A stretch of 64,000 bases of DNA, from contig CM056741.1 in assembly GCA_029851415.1 (NCBI GenBank), forward strand, positions 143,766,522 through 143,830,521, read 5' to 3'. Position 1 is the first letter of the stretch; every line of letters begins with the position of its first letter. The notes beneath the pieces are model-generated. The model did not search any database. It was not told where the DNA came from and saw nothing but the letters and a program-made list of their open reading frames with translations. This DNA is from Eretmocerus hayati (lineage: Eukaryota > Arthropoda > Insecta > Hymenoptera > Aphelinidae). The translations under genes and the position numbers were made by a program. This document shows positions 1 through 11,700 of the stretch, one piece after another.

Positions 1-1560
1 CGATTTTTATGTTAACAATACCTCATCGCTGACACGGATCCAGTATACTCGGGATTTTTCTCTTCCAAATTAGCCATGCACGCCCAACGAGTGATTCCAG
101 CACTCATTTTGCCGTTATTAGCTCATAATTGATTCCGAGATACCACTCGGCGCAGGTAAAACTAGAATCATTTGTATATGATCCCAGCCCCTATTGACTG
201 AGGTTAGCACAAAGTCGTACCCATAATATGTTCAAAACTTCCCTCAACCCTATATCATGGAAATTCTACTGTATCTTGGGCTTGTTAGTAGCGCGTTGCT
301 AACTTTCCACTCAGTATTACAAAAATACAATATGCTACTCTAGCCAAAGTCCTTCCACCCTCGCACGATGCCTTCCACACTCATCACGGTTGGGATTGCT
401 TTACACACTCGTAACTGCGCGCTCCGTGCTCAAAACAACATAACCGTGCATAAAGCACGTTTTTCGCAATCGTTGCGTATTCTTATAAATAGTCTTCTAT
501 TTCGAGGATTCCCTTCCAGAGCTCAAAAAAAGGGTAATCATCACACCAATGGGACGCCTTGTATGCACAAATGTGTCTGAACTCCTTCCATGTGCCTCTC
601 AAAAGTCAATAAAAGAAATGCTCTACAAATTTCTGTATGTGAAGCGTTTAGGAGGATAGTTCACGTGCAAAGGCATCCTCGTGATCCAGTGCCCACACCG
701 ATGAGGCCCGCGAAAATTTTTCAAACGCGATGGGGGTCGAAGTGATTGTTTGAAGCGGCAAAATTAGTGATCCTAAGTAGTATTTTTTCAGCTTCTTCTG
801 CGCCTTTTGCTGATTACCAGTGTCATTTGGGTGAATCACTAGCAGAGTAGGCATTGCCTGAATTTGGGACTTTCGTCTGGAATGAATCGCGGGGCGTGGC
901 TATGACCAGCAATTGTACACGTTTCTATCCACGTGAAACTAGAATATAATATGTCCTTGTCCAATCCAATGTATCTTTGAGCTTTCAGGAAGATTTTAAT
1001 CTTGTAGGTAGGGGAAACAGATGGAATGAAGAGGAAGTAGTTGTGATACGTGCCTCAGCTCGTTTTGTAACTTCTGATATTAGCTTCCAAATGAACCAAG
1101 ATACGTTGTAAAATATCTAGAAGGATTGGATAAATTCACAGTTTATACTAGTTGCTCTTGTATCATTCGTCGGAATTTTTACGAAAACTGAGTTTTTGTG
1201 GGATAACTCGCGCGAATCGATTCCGATACTGAAAATAGCGTATAGATATGTGTCATGACGTCATATATAGTGAGTGAAAATTCATAAGCTCTTAGGTATG
1301 TCTACGTTGTTCAGCGTACCCTATAAGCCAAACAAAAACGAGTCCCATCTGTATCGCCCGTCGCAGTGAATGAGTTCACGCGGTGTGTGTACTGATCTGC
1401 ACATCATATAGGTCATAACCAAATTTTTTATTCGTGAATCCGTAGCATCTTCCTTTTTCGATGATAGCTCAGCAACTAAAAAAAGGCAGTTAGGATAAGA
1501 TCATCGAGATCCAATACAAAAAACCACGAGTTCCTGATATCGTTGCTCATCTGATGCCCA
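1..1560. other. AT-rich sequence with no recognised gene
   Basis: Only short open frames occur here, none with a recognisable domain or splice-bounded exon. Earlier exons of the USP48-like gene could lie here or before the window, but I could not identify any. Confidence 0.5.
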
Positions 1561-1631
1561 GAATTCTTCTAGTATGAAGGGTAGAAGTCAACTTTCCGCA
1601 CGAAAATTACAAAAAAAAGTATAAGAAACTC

Positions 1632-1722
1632 GGGTGGAAGCTTTCTGCACTCATCGTCGAAATTCGTGCGCGAAAGCTCTTTTTCGACGATTCGTGCAGA
1701 AATCACGCTTTCCACCCTTGTT
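1632..1722. repeat. Imperfect hairpin (GGGTGGAAGC...GCTTTCCACCC)
   Basis: The sequence GGGTGGAAGCTTTCTGCA is followed by its imperfect reverse complement ending TTTCCACCC, giving a ~40-bp stem around a short loop. Nearby TACTATT and CTTTCCGCAC motifs recur at 2.5-3.2, 14.6 and 15.5 kb, so this belongs to a dispersed palindromic repeat family. No transposase is present. Confidence 0.55.
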
Positions 1723-1862
1723 GCTTAATGTACTATTCTATACCCTTGTATCAAAATGTACTATTTTATATTTCCAGGAGTACTTTTCCGCAGAAATCTA
1801 CTTCTCATTACCCTAATCTAAAATGCTGTGTTCTAAGTTAATTTTAGGGTTCTCGCAATGAA

Positions 1863-1964
1863 AAAATATATCCGCACTTCACTTGCAAGCCCATTTCGGG
1901 CACAGAAAGACGCGTCTGTCCTTGTGCCCGAAACGGGCTACCGCGCTCAGTGCGGAAATATATT
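1863..1964. repeat. Near-perfect palindrome, about 100 bp
   Basis: AATATATCCGCACT at the left is matched by AGTGCGGAAATATATT at the right. An inner stem AGCCCATTTCGGGCACA pairs with TGTGCCCGAAACGGGCT. The whole could fold as a long hairpin, as expected of a small MITE. It lies 65 bp upstream of the hAT-type element and is distinct from it. Confidence 0.6.
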
Positions 1965-2020
1965 ATTTCAGGTCAGGTTTGTGTTATACTAGCACGACCT
2001 TGAAACGGGAGACTACAAAG

Positions 2021-2028
2021 GTCATAGT
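2021..2028. repeat. Left 8-bp target-site duplication of hAT-type element
   Basis: GTCATAGT is identical to 4466-4473 and abuts the CAGAGCC end. Confidence 0.85.
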
Positions 2029-2111
2029 CAGAGCCAGCCTTAGAGGGGGGGGGGGCGAACCTGGCCGGTGGCCAGGGGCACCAAGTCAAGGGGGCTGCCG
2101 TAAGCCTGCAG

Positions 2112-2510
2112 AGATGCTTGGACCAGATATTCTGGGGAGAAAAAAAATCATCAAACCTAGGAAGAGATCCAATCCCGCGAATAACCGGATACTGTAGGAC
2201 CAAAAATTCTGTCAGGGGAAGTGAAGCCCAAAAACCTAGATGGCAATCAACCCGCAAATGCCCGAACGCTCGAACCAGATATTCCGTGGGGAGGACAACG
2301 AATCTCAAAACTTAGGAAGACATCCGCCCCCGCGAGTGACCAGATGCTCGGACTGAGAATTCTGCTGGGGGAAGATGAAGCCCTAAAACCTAGACAAGCA
2401 ATCAAATCCACAAATGCCCGGATGCTTGAACCAGATATTCTGTCAGGGCGCGCATCTAACATCTGAAATACCATCAGGAAAGAAATCGAATCTGCAAATA
2501 CCCGAATGCT
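2112..2510 (+). repeat. Tandem ~77-bp repeat, forward block 1
   Basis: About five diverged units each contain GATGCTTGGACCAGATATTCTG, a purine-rich middle, an AAACCTAGGAAG-like segment and CCCGCAAATGCCCG. Unit starts are near 2113, 2189, 2265, 2342 and 2420. Open frames across the block result from the repeat and do not look like genes. Confidence 0.75.
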
Positions 2511-3180
2511 TTTTTGACACACTGTGTGAGGAAGTAACTTTTTCGCAATGATTTTCCACTTTCTCTCACAATAAGTCAAAAAATAGTATTCGATACACGG
2601 GTTTGAAACTTATTTTTTGCAACTGTGTGCGCGAAGTTGTAAAAAAATGAGACTTCTCTTCATTAATTACAGTGCGAGAAGTAATGCGTGAATGACTTCT
2701 CGCACAGTTTTACATTTACGCACTGGTGAAGTGTGCGTGAATGTAACTTTTCGCTCTGATGCATTTTCATTCACGCACAGTTCCAAAATATGATGTCACG
2801 TCATCCCTCTGAATTTGGCCTTTCTTGAAAACTTCGTTTTCAAGATAATCTTGCTCGGACAGTGGTGCATTTAATTACAACTTCGCGCACAGTTGCAAAA
2901 AATAGTATACGCAACACGTGCGAGAAGTTTCCGCACACGTTGCCAACTCGCGCGAGAAGTAACATTCACGCACTCGTTTAAAAACTTGTGCGGAAATTGA
3001 CCTTCTCGCACTTGTTGCGTAATATACTATTTTGACACACTGTGCGAGGAAGTAACTTTTACGCACTGATTTTCCACTTTCTCTCACGGTTTGTCAAAAA
3101 ATAGTATTCGATACACGAGTGTAAAACTTATTTTCCACCCTTGTATCGAAATGCACTATTTCCGCGTCTGAGTGATGGGT
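2511..3180. repeat. GTGCG/TAAA-motif insert with a ~105-bp internal direct duplication
   Basis: The segment separates the two forward satellite blocks. A stretch starting TTTGACACACTGTG at about 2515 is repeated with few changes at about 3033. Numerous short motifs of type GTGCGAGAAGT and TTACGCAC occur in both orientations. The same motif family appears at 14.6-14.8 and 15.5-15.7 kb. It probably arose by insertion into the satellite. Confidence 0.6.
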
Positions 3181-3655
3181 TTCCGATCAGACCAGATATT
3201 TTGCGGGGGAAGAACGAACCTCAAAATAAAAGAAGGCATTCCAACGCGCAAATGCCTGGATGTTCGGACAGATATTGAAACAATGAATCCGAAAATCTAG
3301 GAAGACATCCAAACCGAATAACCGGATGCTTGGACCAAAAATTCTATCGGGGGATCAATGAAGCCCAAAAATCTAGGAAGACAATCAAACCCGCAAATGT
3401 CCTGATGCTTGGTCCATACGTTCTGCGGGGAAACAATACGGATCCCAAATTCTGGAAAGGCAATCGAATCGGCAAATTTCCGGATTCTCGGATCAGAAAT
3501 TCTTTCGGGGCGTGCAACAATCCGAAATTTCGAGAAAGCAATCAAAACCACAAGTGCCCGGATTCCCGGAACAGACTTTCGGCGGGGTGGAAATCAATTC
3601 TGAATTCTAGGAATCGTGTCGCAAATCTGGAAATGCCCGGATGCTTGCGGATCAG
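3181..3655 (+). repeat. Tandem ~77-bp repeat, forward block 2
   Basis: About six units continue the same repeat and orientation as 2112-2510, with starts near 3259, 3325, 3404, 3482, 3560 and 3639. The last unit breaks off at the orientation switch. Confidence 0.75.
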
Positions 3656-3659
3656 ATTC

Positions 3660-4290
3660 GTCCAGTCGCATCCGGGCATTTGCGGGTTTGATAACTCTTT
3701 TATAGGTTTTGGGATTCGTAGTTTCTGCGCAGAATATCTGGTCCGAGCACGCAGACATTTGTGGGTTTGGAGCTTTCGCAGGTTTTGGGATTCGTTGTTT
3801 CCTCGACAGAATATCTGCTCCGAGGATCCGTACGTTTGCGAGTTTGATTGCTTTCCCAGGTTTTAGGATCTCTCTTCCCACACAGGATATCTGGTCTGAG
3901 TGTTAGAGTATTTGCGCGTTTGATCTCGATAATAGGTTTTAGGATTAGTTGTTCCTAATCCTAAAACTTTCTGTTAGGATTAGTTGTTCCAGTATCTGGT
4001 CCGAGCATTCAGGCATTCGCGGATTTGATTGCTTCCCTGGAAATCTGGATTGATGCGCGCCTTACAGAATATCTGATCCGAGCATCCGGGTATTCGCGCA
4101 TGTGATTGCTTTTCTAGGTTTTGGGTCCAAGCGCCCAAACATTCGCGGGTTTGATTGCTCTCCTCGAAATTCGGATTAATTCGTGCCCCGGCAGAATATC
4201 TGGTCCGAGCGACCGGGCATTGGCGGGACTGATCGCCTTCCTAAGTTTTGGGGTTTCTTCTTTCCTCGCAGATTATCTGGTCCCATTATC
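3660..4290 (-). repeat. Tandem ~77-bp repeat, reverse block
   Basis: About eight units are the reverse complement of the forward blocks. They contain CCGGGCATTTGCGGGTTTGA, AGGTTTTGGGATT and CAGAATATCTGGTCCGAGCA. Together with 3181-3655 they make a head-to-head array centred near 3657. One unit near 3950 contains a short local duplication of TTAGGATTAGTTGTTCC. Confidence 0.75.
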
Positions 4291-4465
4291 CCGAGAGCCT
4301 CTCGCCGTAACGGATGGCTACAATAAACCTTGTCATTATCAAATCAGCAAAAAATTGCTGAAATCAGTGAAATAAAAGCCCAATTTGCTTGGTTCCGGGA
4401 GGGGGGGGGGGGTGCTTAATTGCTGGTCTTCGCCCAAGGCGCCTGGCAAGCTAGGGCCGGCTCTG

Positions 4466-4473
4466 GTCATAGT
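4466..4473. repeat. Right 8-bp target-site duplication of hAT-type element
   Basis: GTCATAGT abuts the GGCTCTG end and matches 2021-2028. Confidence 0.85.
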
Positions 4474-5663
4474 AGGCTTTTCTCAAAGAATCCGATGATC
4501 AAATCTAGAACTCAAAATCCCGAAACTGTAGCTCAAACTACTTTGCTGTGAGATCAAGTGGCAAAATGTCAGGACCGTGTGATGGTGTTATCCGTAATAT
4601 CCTTATATAGTGCCGTGGAATGGGAATATTGATATTCATGCGCGACTTACTTTGTCCTTCATACATTTTAAAAATCCGAAAAATACATCTTGAAGCCTTC
4701 AGAAGTAAATTTGACGCTGGCTTATTTTCAACCCCCAAGTATCGGAATTTCCGCGGAACTACTCATATGTCTGCGACAGGTCGAAATGAAATTTTATCAA
4801 GGGAGACGCACTTTTGCGCCGTTGAAATTTAAAAATTTTTATAATAATTCATTAAGAGCCCATTTTTGATTTTGGTATGAGTTGAATCTTGCATGTTCCA
4901 TATCGTGATGTGCAGTGAAATTGAGTAATTTTTCTTCTCTTGTATAAGTTATCGAAGAATTTCTTTCAAGCTCGTGTTTTTCTGGGCTTTCAATCTTAAA
5001 CTTGTCCAGAACTCGAGTCTCACGAATGCTCCGCAAAGCATTTGAAAATAACTACTTGCGGTTAGCGCAGATTTGCGAGCCATTTAGTTCCTCTCACCCG
5101 GACCTGTGATTACCATAGATTCTAGCTATGCTAGGGCATAAATAACCACTCAGAGACAGAGGATATCGGGAAGTCAAATCGAAGGATATCTTGTCCCTTT
5201 TGTAATTAGGATCACTATAGGGTGGACATCCAAATCCATTTGAGGATTGGTGGGACTCGTAGTGTGAGCATAGTCTGATTTGATTCAACATGAGCTTGTT
5301 TGTACCTTATCTCGATCTGAATTCTTCAGTTTGAGAGCAGCCATGTACAGTACCGTGATGCCAACCGCCGGAAATGAAAGTCTGACGGTTGAACTCAAAA
5401 TTGTGGCAATCAATAGTTGCATTGGTTGAAGCAAGTGCTCTGTTGAACATGTTATCTCTTACTCAAAAATATTTAGTTCCAATTTAAATTCATAGTTTTC
5501 AAAGTTTGAGAAAGAACCGAACATTATTGCTATTTCAGATTTGCTGTAGCATAGAATCTTTTGACTTTTTGAATAACGTATCTTATCAATGAGTTTTTTT
5601 GTCTTTGAATCATCAAGATTCAATTTGTTGTATCAACTTTAAAAACCATGGATTATCTTTCAG
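4474..5663. other. Unassigned sequence upstream of the first recognised USP48-like exon
   Basis: No domain or clear exon was recognised. The exon at 5664 starts inside a codon, so an upstream coding exon must exist here or before the window. Confidence 0.4.
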
Positions 5664-5785
5664 AAATTTGTGGGGAATGCATGCTGAGAAGGTTGCAGCA
5701 GGAAAAGGAAACAAGCTTGATGTATGAGCGAGAGAAGATCTATGTGAAACGATGGGAGGAAGACGGAGATAAAAGTATTGTGGAA
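5664..5785 (+). CDS. USP48: USP48-like exon a
   Basis: The acceptor TTATCTTTCAG precedes the exon and the donor GTAGGT follows it. After two bases finishing a split codon it reads ICGECMLRRLQQEKETSLMY and continues for 20 more residues to SIVE, ending in phase 0. The Cys-x2-Cys start followed by a charged helix suits the segment ahead of the ubiquitin-like domain. The family link comes mainly from splicing in frame to the next exon. Confidence 0.7.
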
Positions 5786-8700
5786 GTAGGTATACTCTTC
5801 ACGTATAAGATGTTTTCTGCTCCATGAACATATACTTCCTATGTGCATCGAACAATTTCGATATCACGCAAGGCCTAGATATCCGAGACTAACCCGACAA
5901 AAATTGAAATTACTCTTCTTTCATCAAGGCCGATGCAGTTGTGACAACAAGCAATAGGCCGCAAAGGAGAGCTCGTAAAGTTAAAGGCTCGACTGAACTT
6001 ATCGTTTCCTCTTCTAATACGCTAAAGGATGTGAAGCTGATGGTAAGCACTGTCTCAGATCGTCGAAATGTGAGCTGCTCAGAATCAAAGTGGGTTAACC
6101 ATGAATCTACATTTGAAATTAATTCATTCCGCCCCCCCCCCCCACAACCAGAACTTGAATGAAAACTATTGGGGAATAATCTCAAGTCGAAGATCACTGT
6201 ATAGTAGATGAAAAAAATCGTCATAGTTTGAACTTCTGCACTTTCCAAAAGCCCACTTTGATTTTGAATCACTCATGTTAGTCTAATGTAAATATACTTA
6301 AGTCTAATGGGTTGGAATGAATTGGTATGTTGAAGCTTTGTCACTCGTATTCATGGTCAGTAAAAGGAATCCTTATCGATCGATTTTTATGAGTCAAAAG
6401 ATTGAAAAAAGTACTTATGTCTTGAAGCACAGCACAACGTTCCGGTGCACTCTTTCACCCTTTTCAAGTGCAAAAAGTTCCGCAAATTACAAAGTTTACC
6501 ATTTGAGTGATACGTCAGTCTTGGTTTTCATAATTGGATCTATTCATCACAGAAGATTTCATTGCACCATCCACTCAAAGGAGAAGAGAATAAGTTACTT
6601 ACTCCGACACAGATACGTACGAGATATATATACAAAAGCATCATTCTATTTTTATTTTTTTGTGTGATGTTATTATCTTGGGATATTGGATGATGTTTCG
6701 AAACGAGTTTGGTTTACTTCTGTCTGACTTTTGATGATATCACTCATTAAGCGTTAAATGATCAATCAACCATTATTAATTACTCCAAAAGCTTTTTTTA
6801 ATTTATTTGTTTCTGTGAAACATGTCATACCATGGCCAGATCATGGATACTGAATACTATCATCGTAGTCGCAGACGATTCTACAATGAATTTGCTCCAT
6901 CTTGTACTTTTTCAGATAATGCAAATTTACAAAGCGGGGCCTTTCGATCAGCATGTACTATATCAAGATCACGAGTTAGTCGATGACGACAAAACACTTT
7001 CGACATTAGGGATTCTACCTGGATCTTTGTTGAGGTTGAAGGTGAGTTCTTAATACTCCAAGATTATAGTTCTACAGAACTTTTGAAGCATTTTGAAGGT
7101 CTGGGATTATATACTGTCATTATTTGTGGATCTGTTAGTGCGATGATTCATAATTACTTTTGTCATCGATTATCACGACAGAATCAAATTTTATCCAAAT
7201 TTGTTGAGCGCACAATTCAAGGCATTGGTTTAGATGTAATCAATTGGAAACGATGTCGAAGATAGTGATGAATATTGTACCATTTGAGTATGCTGAACAA
7301 GCAGAGTACCATATGAAATAGAAAATGTCATGTACTGTGGGGTAACCCTTTTCTAAGTCTCAGCTATCCAGCTGGTAGCGCGAGTCGATCACTTGGAAAT
7401 TTTTTACGGAATGGGCAAACAAATTGTTTAAACGAGTCTACATGTATTTGTTGATAGACAATCTCACCTGAATGCGGCTTGATTGATGGAACTCTGGCTC
7501 CTATTGAGTCACTTCATCAAAAGGTTTTCGTACCATAGATTAGTTTGTCGTGGTTACTGGTAAATATACACCGGGGTGACGGTCTCAGTGACTACTTTAG
7601 TATCTATGCAAGATTACGGCCTCCGCGGCATTTAAAGTCTTTGCGTTGACAAACGATAGCAATTTAGATGCAAGATCTCATCTCGAAAGTCTTAAGACAA
7701 TGGATGAGTAACAACGGCTAAGACACTAAGATAGCGGGAAGATCTCAAATTTGCCTTGGTCTAGCAACGTGCGGCAGATTAAAAGCTTTAATTGGACTGT
7801 GGTTTCAAGGTGCTTCAATGCGATGATGTCGGTTAGGTAGCCAAAATTCCTCGAAATATTTTATCAACTACTGTATCCAGACAAAATTATATTAATACGA
7901 TACTTCGAGCAATGCTTATAGTGAGATTGAATTTCAAATCTTGCCCATCTATCACGTGAATATTATTGGTAAACGGGGGGGGGGGGGGGTTGGTGCCGGT
8001 ACATATTTCTTTTTTACCTGAAAATTGATGATCTTGAACAACATCGACTGCGTCTACGATAACTTCAGGGAATAGTACCGTACTTCTCATTTAATCTGAT
8101 ACTTCAGTTAAGAATCCATCGGACTACCATAAATTTCTGATCTTGCAGAATGGTGATTATTTCTTCACTTTCCACAAGACTAATTATGTGATCCTTTGAT
8201 TAGACTCGTCACATTCAATCTTGTTTCTAAATTATCAGTACGTTTGTTTAGTTAGTCCATCTTTGGGATTCGCTATCATGAAATTTGAATTCAGAATGTA
8301 TTTTGTTAATTCGTTGATACTAGTCACGTGTGCTCAAGCAAATAATTAGGAATGTTGGAAAAGAAAGAACTAATTCACACTAAACAGCCTGAGAGCAAAA
8401 AGAACGTTCGGATGTATGGTCAGGAGAATGGGATGGTCAGGTGCTCGATTGTTTGTAATTGATCGCGGCAATCCATGTGGGTGGTAAGGGCCCCCCATCG
8501 ACGCTAATAAGCAGTTGATACGTTTGCGATGTCCGCTCAAAAAGATTGATTCGCGCGGTGCTGGACGTGATAGCAATCGTTACGGTCGTTAGCCCACAAG
8601 TTTAGTCGAGAGATAGGCCATGGGTGGAGGGTCACGGGGATGATCGTAGTCGTCTTCGTCGTCGTCGTCGCATCGGGATATCGTGTTTGGGCCACGCAAA

Positions 8701-11700
8701 GGAGGAGGATGGACCATCGCGTCACGCTTAGGGAGTGGGAGATGGATAGATATACAAAGGATGGACGAGTAAACGCCGCCGAAAGAGTGAGAGAGAGAGT
8801 TGTAGGGCGGGTGGACTTTTGGGGGTGGCGCAGCCGTCTTAGCGTGTCGCTTAGCACCCTATCTGCAGGGATCTTGGCGTTTCGCAGCCTCGTGTGTATG
8901 ATATATACATATATAGGCGAGAGGCATGCCAGACAAGGGCTGCGTTTGTCGTGAGCATTACTCACCCAGAGCGCGGGGCGCGTGCGAGATTCGCCCGGTC
9001 TCTCACTTTTCTCCCCCGCTCGCGCGCTGATGCAGCCCTCGAGACTCTTTGCCTCTATAGTGCGTGGTGTACGAGCGATCTTACCATTCTCGGCGACTAC
9101 ATTAACGGACAAATCTTCTTCCTCTTGGAAGGCCCGTGTCTCTCCACTCATCGCGCTCCACTCGTCACCCCTCGAATTTTCTTTCCTATATATTTCTCAG
9201 CGAGAGAGGCGCATCGCAATGCCGCCACCCCTTTTTGCGCAATCTATACATGTGGGACAAGATTGTTTGGATGCGTGGAAATTCGCGAGTTGTGTGTAAG
9301 TGTGTATCTCGTGATGGGTGAGCTAAGCGTCAACACTTCCGGATGAATCCGACGATTCGTCTGTTACAAATGCGATGGCCGACCGCGAGACTTGATGCCA
9401 CGCGTTGGTCGAGAGAGAATCAGTTTTGTCAGATTGAACGGTATTGTCTGACCTTGTACGCGTGATCAGTCAACCGGACACGTATAGTCGACTCTTATCA
9501 TTGATGTTGCTGAACTTGGAGGAGATATGGTACGAAATGAATCCCACAGTGTTGACCAACTCTCTGATTGTGAGTTAGAAAATGAATTTGAAAAATAACG
9601 GAAAAGTTTTGGATGCTCCGCGATTCGATAGTCTTTCATTTTTGCTGACTCTTATCGGATGCAAATAAGATTTTCCCTATTGTTACCCTCTAGAGTTCAA
9701 TCTTTACAAAGACAAAAGAGGGCCAAGTCCTCATCGAATTGAGGAAGGGTGCCGACGCCACGGCCGTGAAGACAGCACTGGCACCAGTGGTCGGCGAAGA
9801 AGGAGCTGTCCATTGCCTCCTGAACACTTCTACTCTGGAGGTGCTCGGAGTCGATTACGACGTTGACAAGGGCCAAGTACTCAAGGACCTTGCTAAGGCC
9901 CTACCAGAGAGTGAGAGAGGGAATATCGCAGTGAAGTCTCTCCGAATCGGTTATCGGGGCACCCAAACAGCGGTCGTCTCGATCCCAACAAGATTGGCCC
10001 ACCACCTCCTGGACTGGAAGGAACCGAAGGTTGGATGGGGCAGAGTCAAGATCCGCGAAAAAGGTGGCATTCCACGGTGCTATAACTGTCTCCAGTATGG
10101 CCACAAGGCCTCGGGCTGCGTGAAGGAGAAGACGGAGGAGCGGGGACCAAAACTCTGCTTCCAGTGCGGCGAACCAGGACACCTCGCCGCAACCTGCAAA
10201 GGGAAGCCGAAGTGCTTGAGTTGTGCGGCGATCGGGTCCAAATCTGATCACAGATCTGGGGCGAGCAACTGCACTGCCTACCAGAAGGCGAAGAGCACGT
10301 ACAAACGGAGAAGGGGTCGGAATGGCTAATTTCATCCAAGCCAACCTCAGGAAGAGCGGGGACGCGAACGACCTTCTACGCGCTGTTGCCAAAGAAGAGG
10401 GGATCGATGTTCTGATTATCTCCGAACCGCCTCGGAAGCGCGAATTCTCCCGATCCACATTCGATCACTGGGGGACCGCTGTAATCCAGATCATGAATCC
10501 TGCGATTCGTGAGACTGGACCAGCTGTTAGTGGCCGCGGTTTCGCTCGAAAGACCATAGAGGGCACGGCAGTCTATAGCTGCTACTATTCGCCGTCGCTC
10601 AAGACGCACGAATTTGAAGACGAGCTACACGACCTAGAAGAAGATGTCAGGCAATGGGGGGGCCCAGTTATAATCGCGGGGGATTTCAACTCCAAGGAAC
10701 CGACTTGGAGCGGGGGGCCGCGCGATAGACGGGGGGTAATACTCGCTGATACCATGGAGGCATTAGGGTTAGTGCTCGCGAACGAGACGGGGGTTATCAC
10801 GTACTACCGGCACGACACTCGGTCCCGGGAGGGGGGTTCGTCATCGGTCCTCGACCTGACGTTCATGAGCCCGTCGCTCATGGGACGCATGACATCGTGG
10901 GAGGTCCTGGACACGGAAACACTGAGTGACCATCGACATATTCGGTTTCGACTTAGGACTGACAGACAGAGACAGACGACACGCAGACCGCGACCGACGG
11001 GGTGGCAGGTACGCAAGCTGGAAGAGGGAAAATTCCGGGAATCGATAGAAACAGCCGGAGATCTCCCGATGAACTCCACCGCGGACGAGGCTGTGGATAT
11101 GGTGACGACCACCATCACAAGAGCTTGTGACGCTTCGATGCCTCGCAAGACAACACCATGCTTCTGGAGGAAACCAGAGTACTGGATCACCGACGAGATA
11201 AAGGCTCTACGAAGAACGAGCAATAAAAAGAGGAGAACCGCGTGGCGATCAAGGAAGCTGCAACGACCATCGCTGGCGGACGATGACAGAGCGTACAAAG
11301 AAGCAAAGAAGGCTCTTGTTCTAGCCATCCGGAGAAGCAAAGAGAAATGCTGGGCTGAATTGTGTGACTTGGTTAACGGAGACCCCTGGGGCACGCCATA
11401 CCGCGTGGTTATGTCAAAGGTCCGAACCCGGAAGGGCAACCCAGCACCGACCGATGCAGCAACCTTGCGCAGCATCGTGGAAGACCTCTTTCCAGCAGGA
11501 GAACCCAGAGTGACATTCCCTCCGGAGAGCGAAGATCCCATCCCGCTCTTTACCATGCAAGAGCTACTTATAGCGGCGAAGAGGCTGCCAAACGGCAAGG
11601 CCCCTGGCCTGGACGGCATTCCAAACGAGGCTCTCAAACTGGTCTTCAAATACAAGCCAGATTTACTCCTCGACCTCTTCAACATCTGTCTGAGCGCGGG

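Larger units (their letters stand above)
2029..4465. mobile_element. hAT-type non-autonomous element with inverted internal satellite
   Basis: Both ends carry a 15-bp terminal inverted repeat, CAGAGCCAGCCTTAG on the left and CAGAGCCGGCCCTAG (read inward) on the right. The element is flanked by a perfect 8-bp duplication, GTCATAGT, at 2021-2028 and 4466-4473. An 8-bp duplication with ends starting CAG fits the hAT superfamily. No transposase frame is present, so mobility would need an enzyme supplied in trans. The interior holds blocks of a ~77-bp repeat in two orientations and a 0.7-kb insert rich in GTGCGTAAA-type motifs. Runs of G stand just inside both ends. The boundaries are seen directly; the superfamily is inferred. 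Confidence 0.85.

Noticed and set aside
2112..4290. Spaced repeats resembling a CRISPR array
   Set aside because: Units are diverged, contiguous without unique spacers, occur in both orientations and sit within a eukaryotic transposon.
2118..4375. Several 65-178-codon frames
   Set aside because: They read through the 77-bp tandem repeat in shifting frames; repetitive peptides without known domain.
8537..9346. Overlapping open frames of 104-204 codons on both strands in a GC-rich pocket
   Set aside because: High CpG content lowers stop-codon frequency on all frames. No domain is recognisable and the region lies in an intron.
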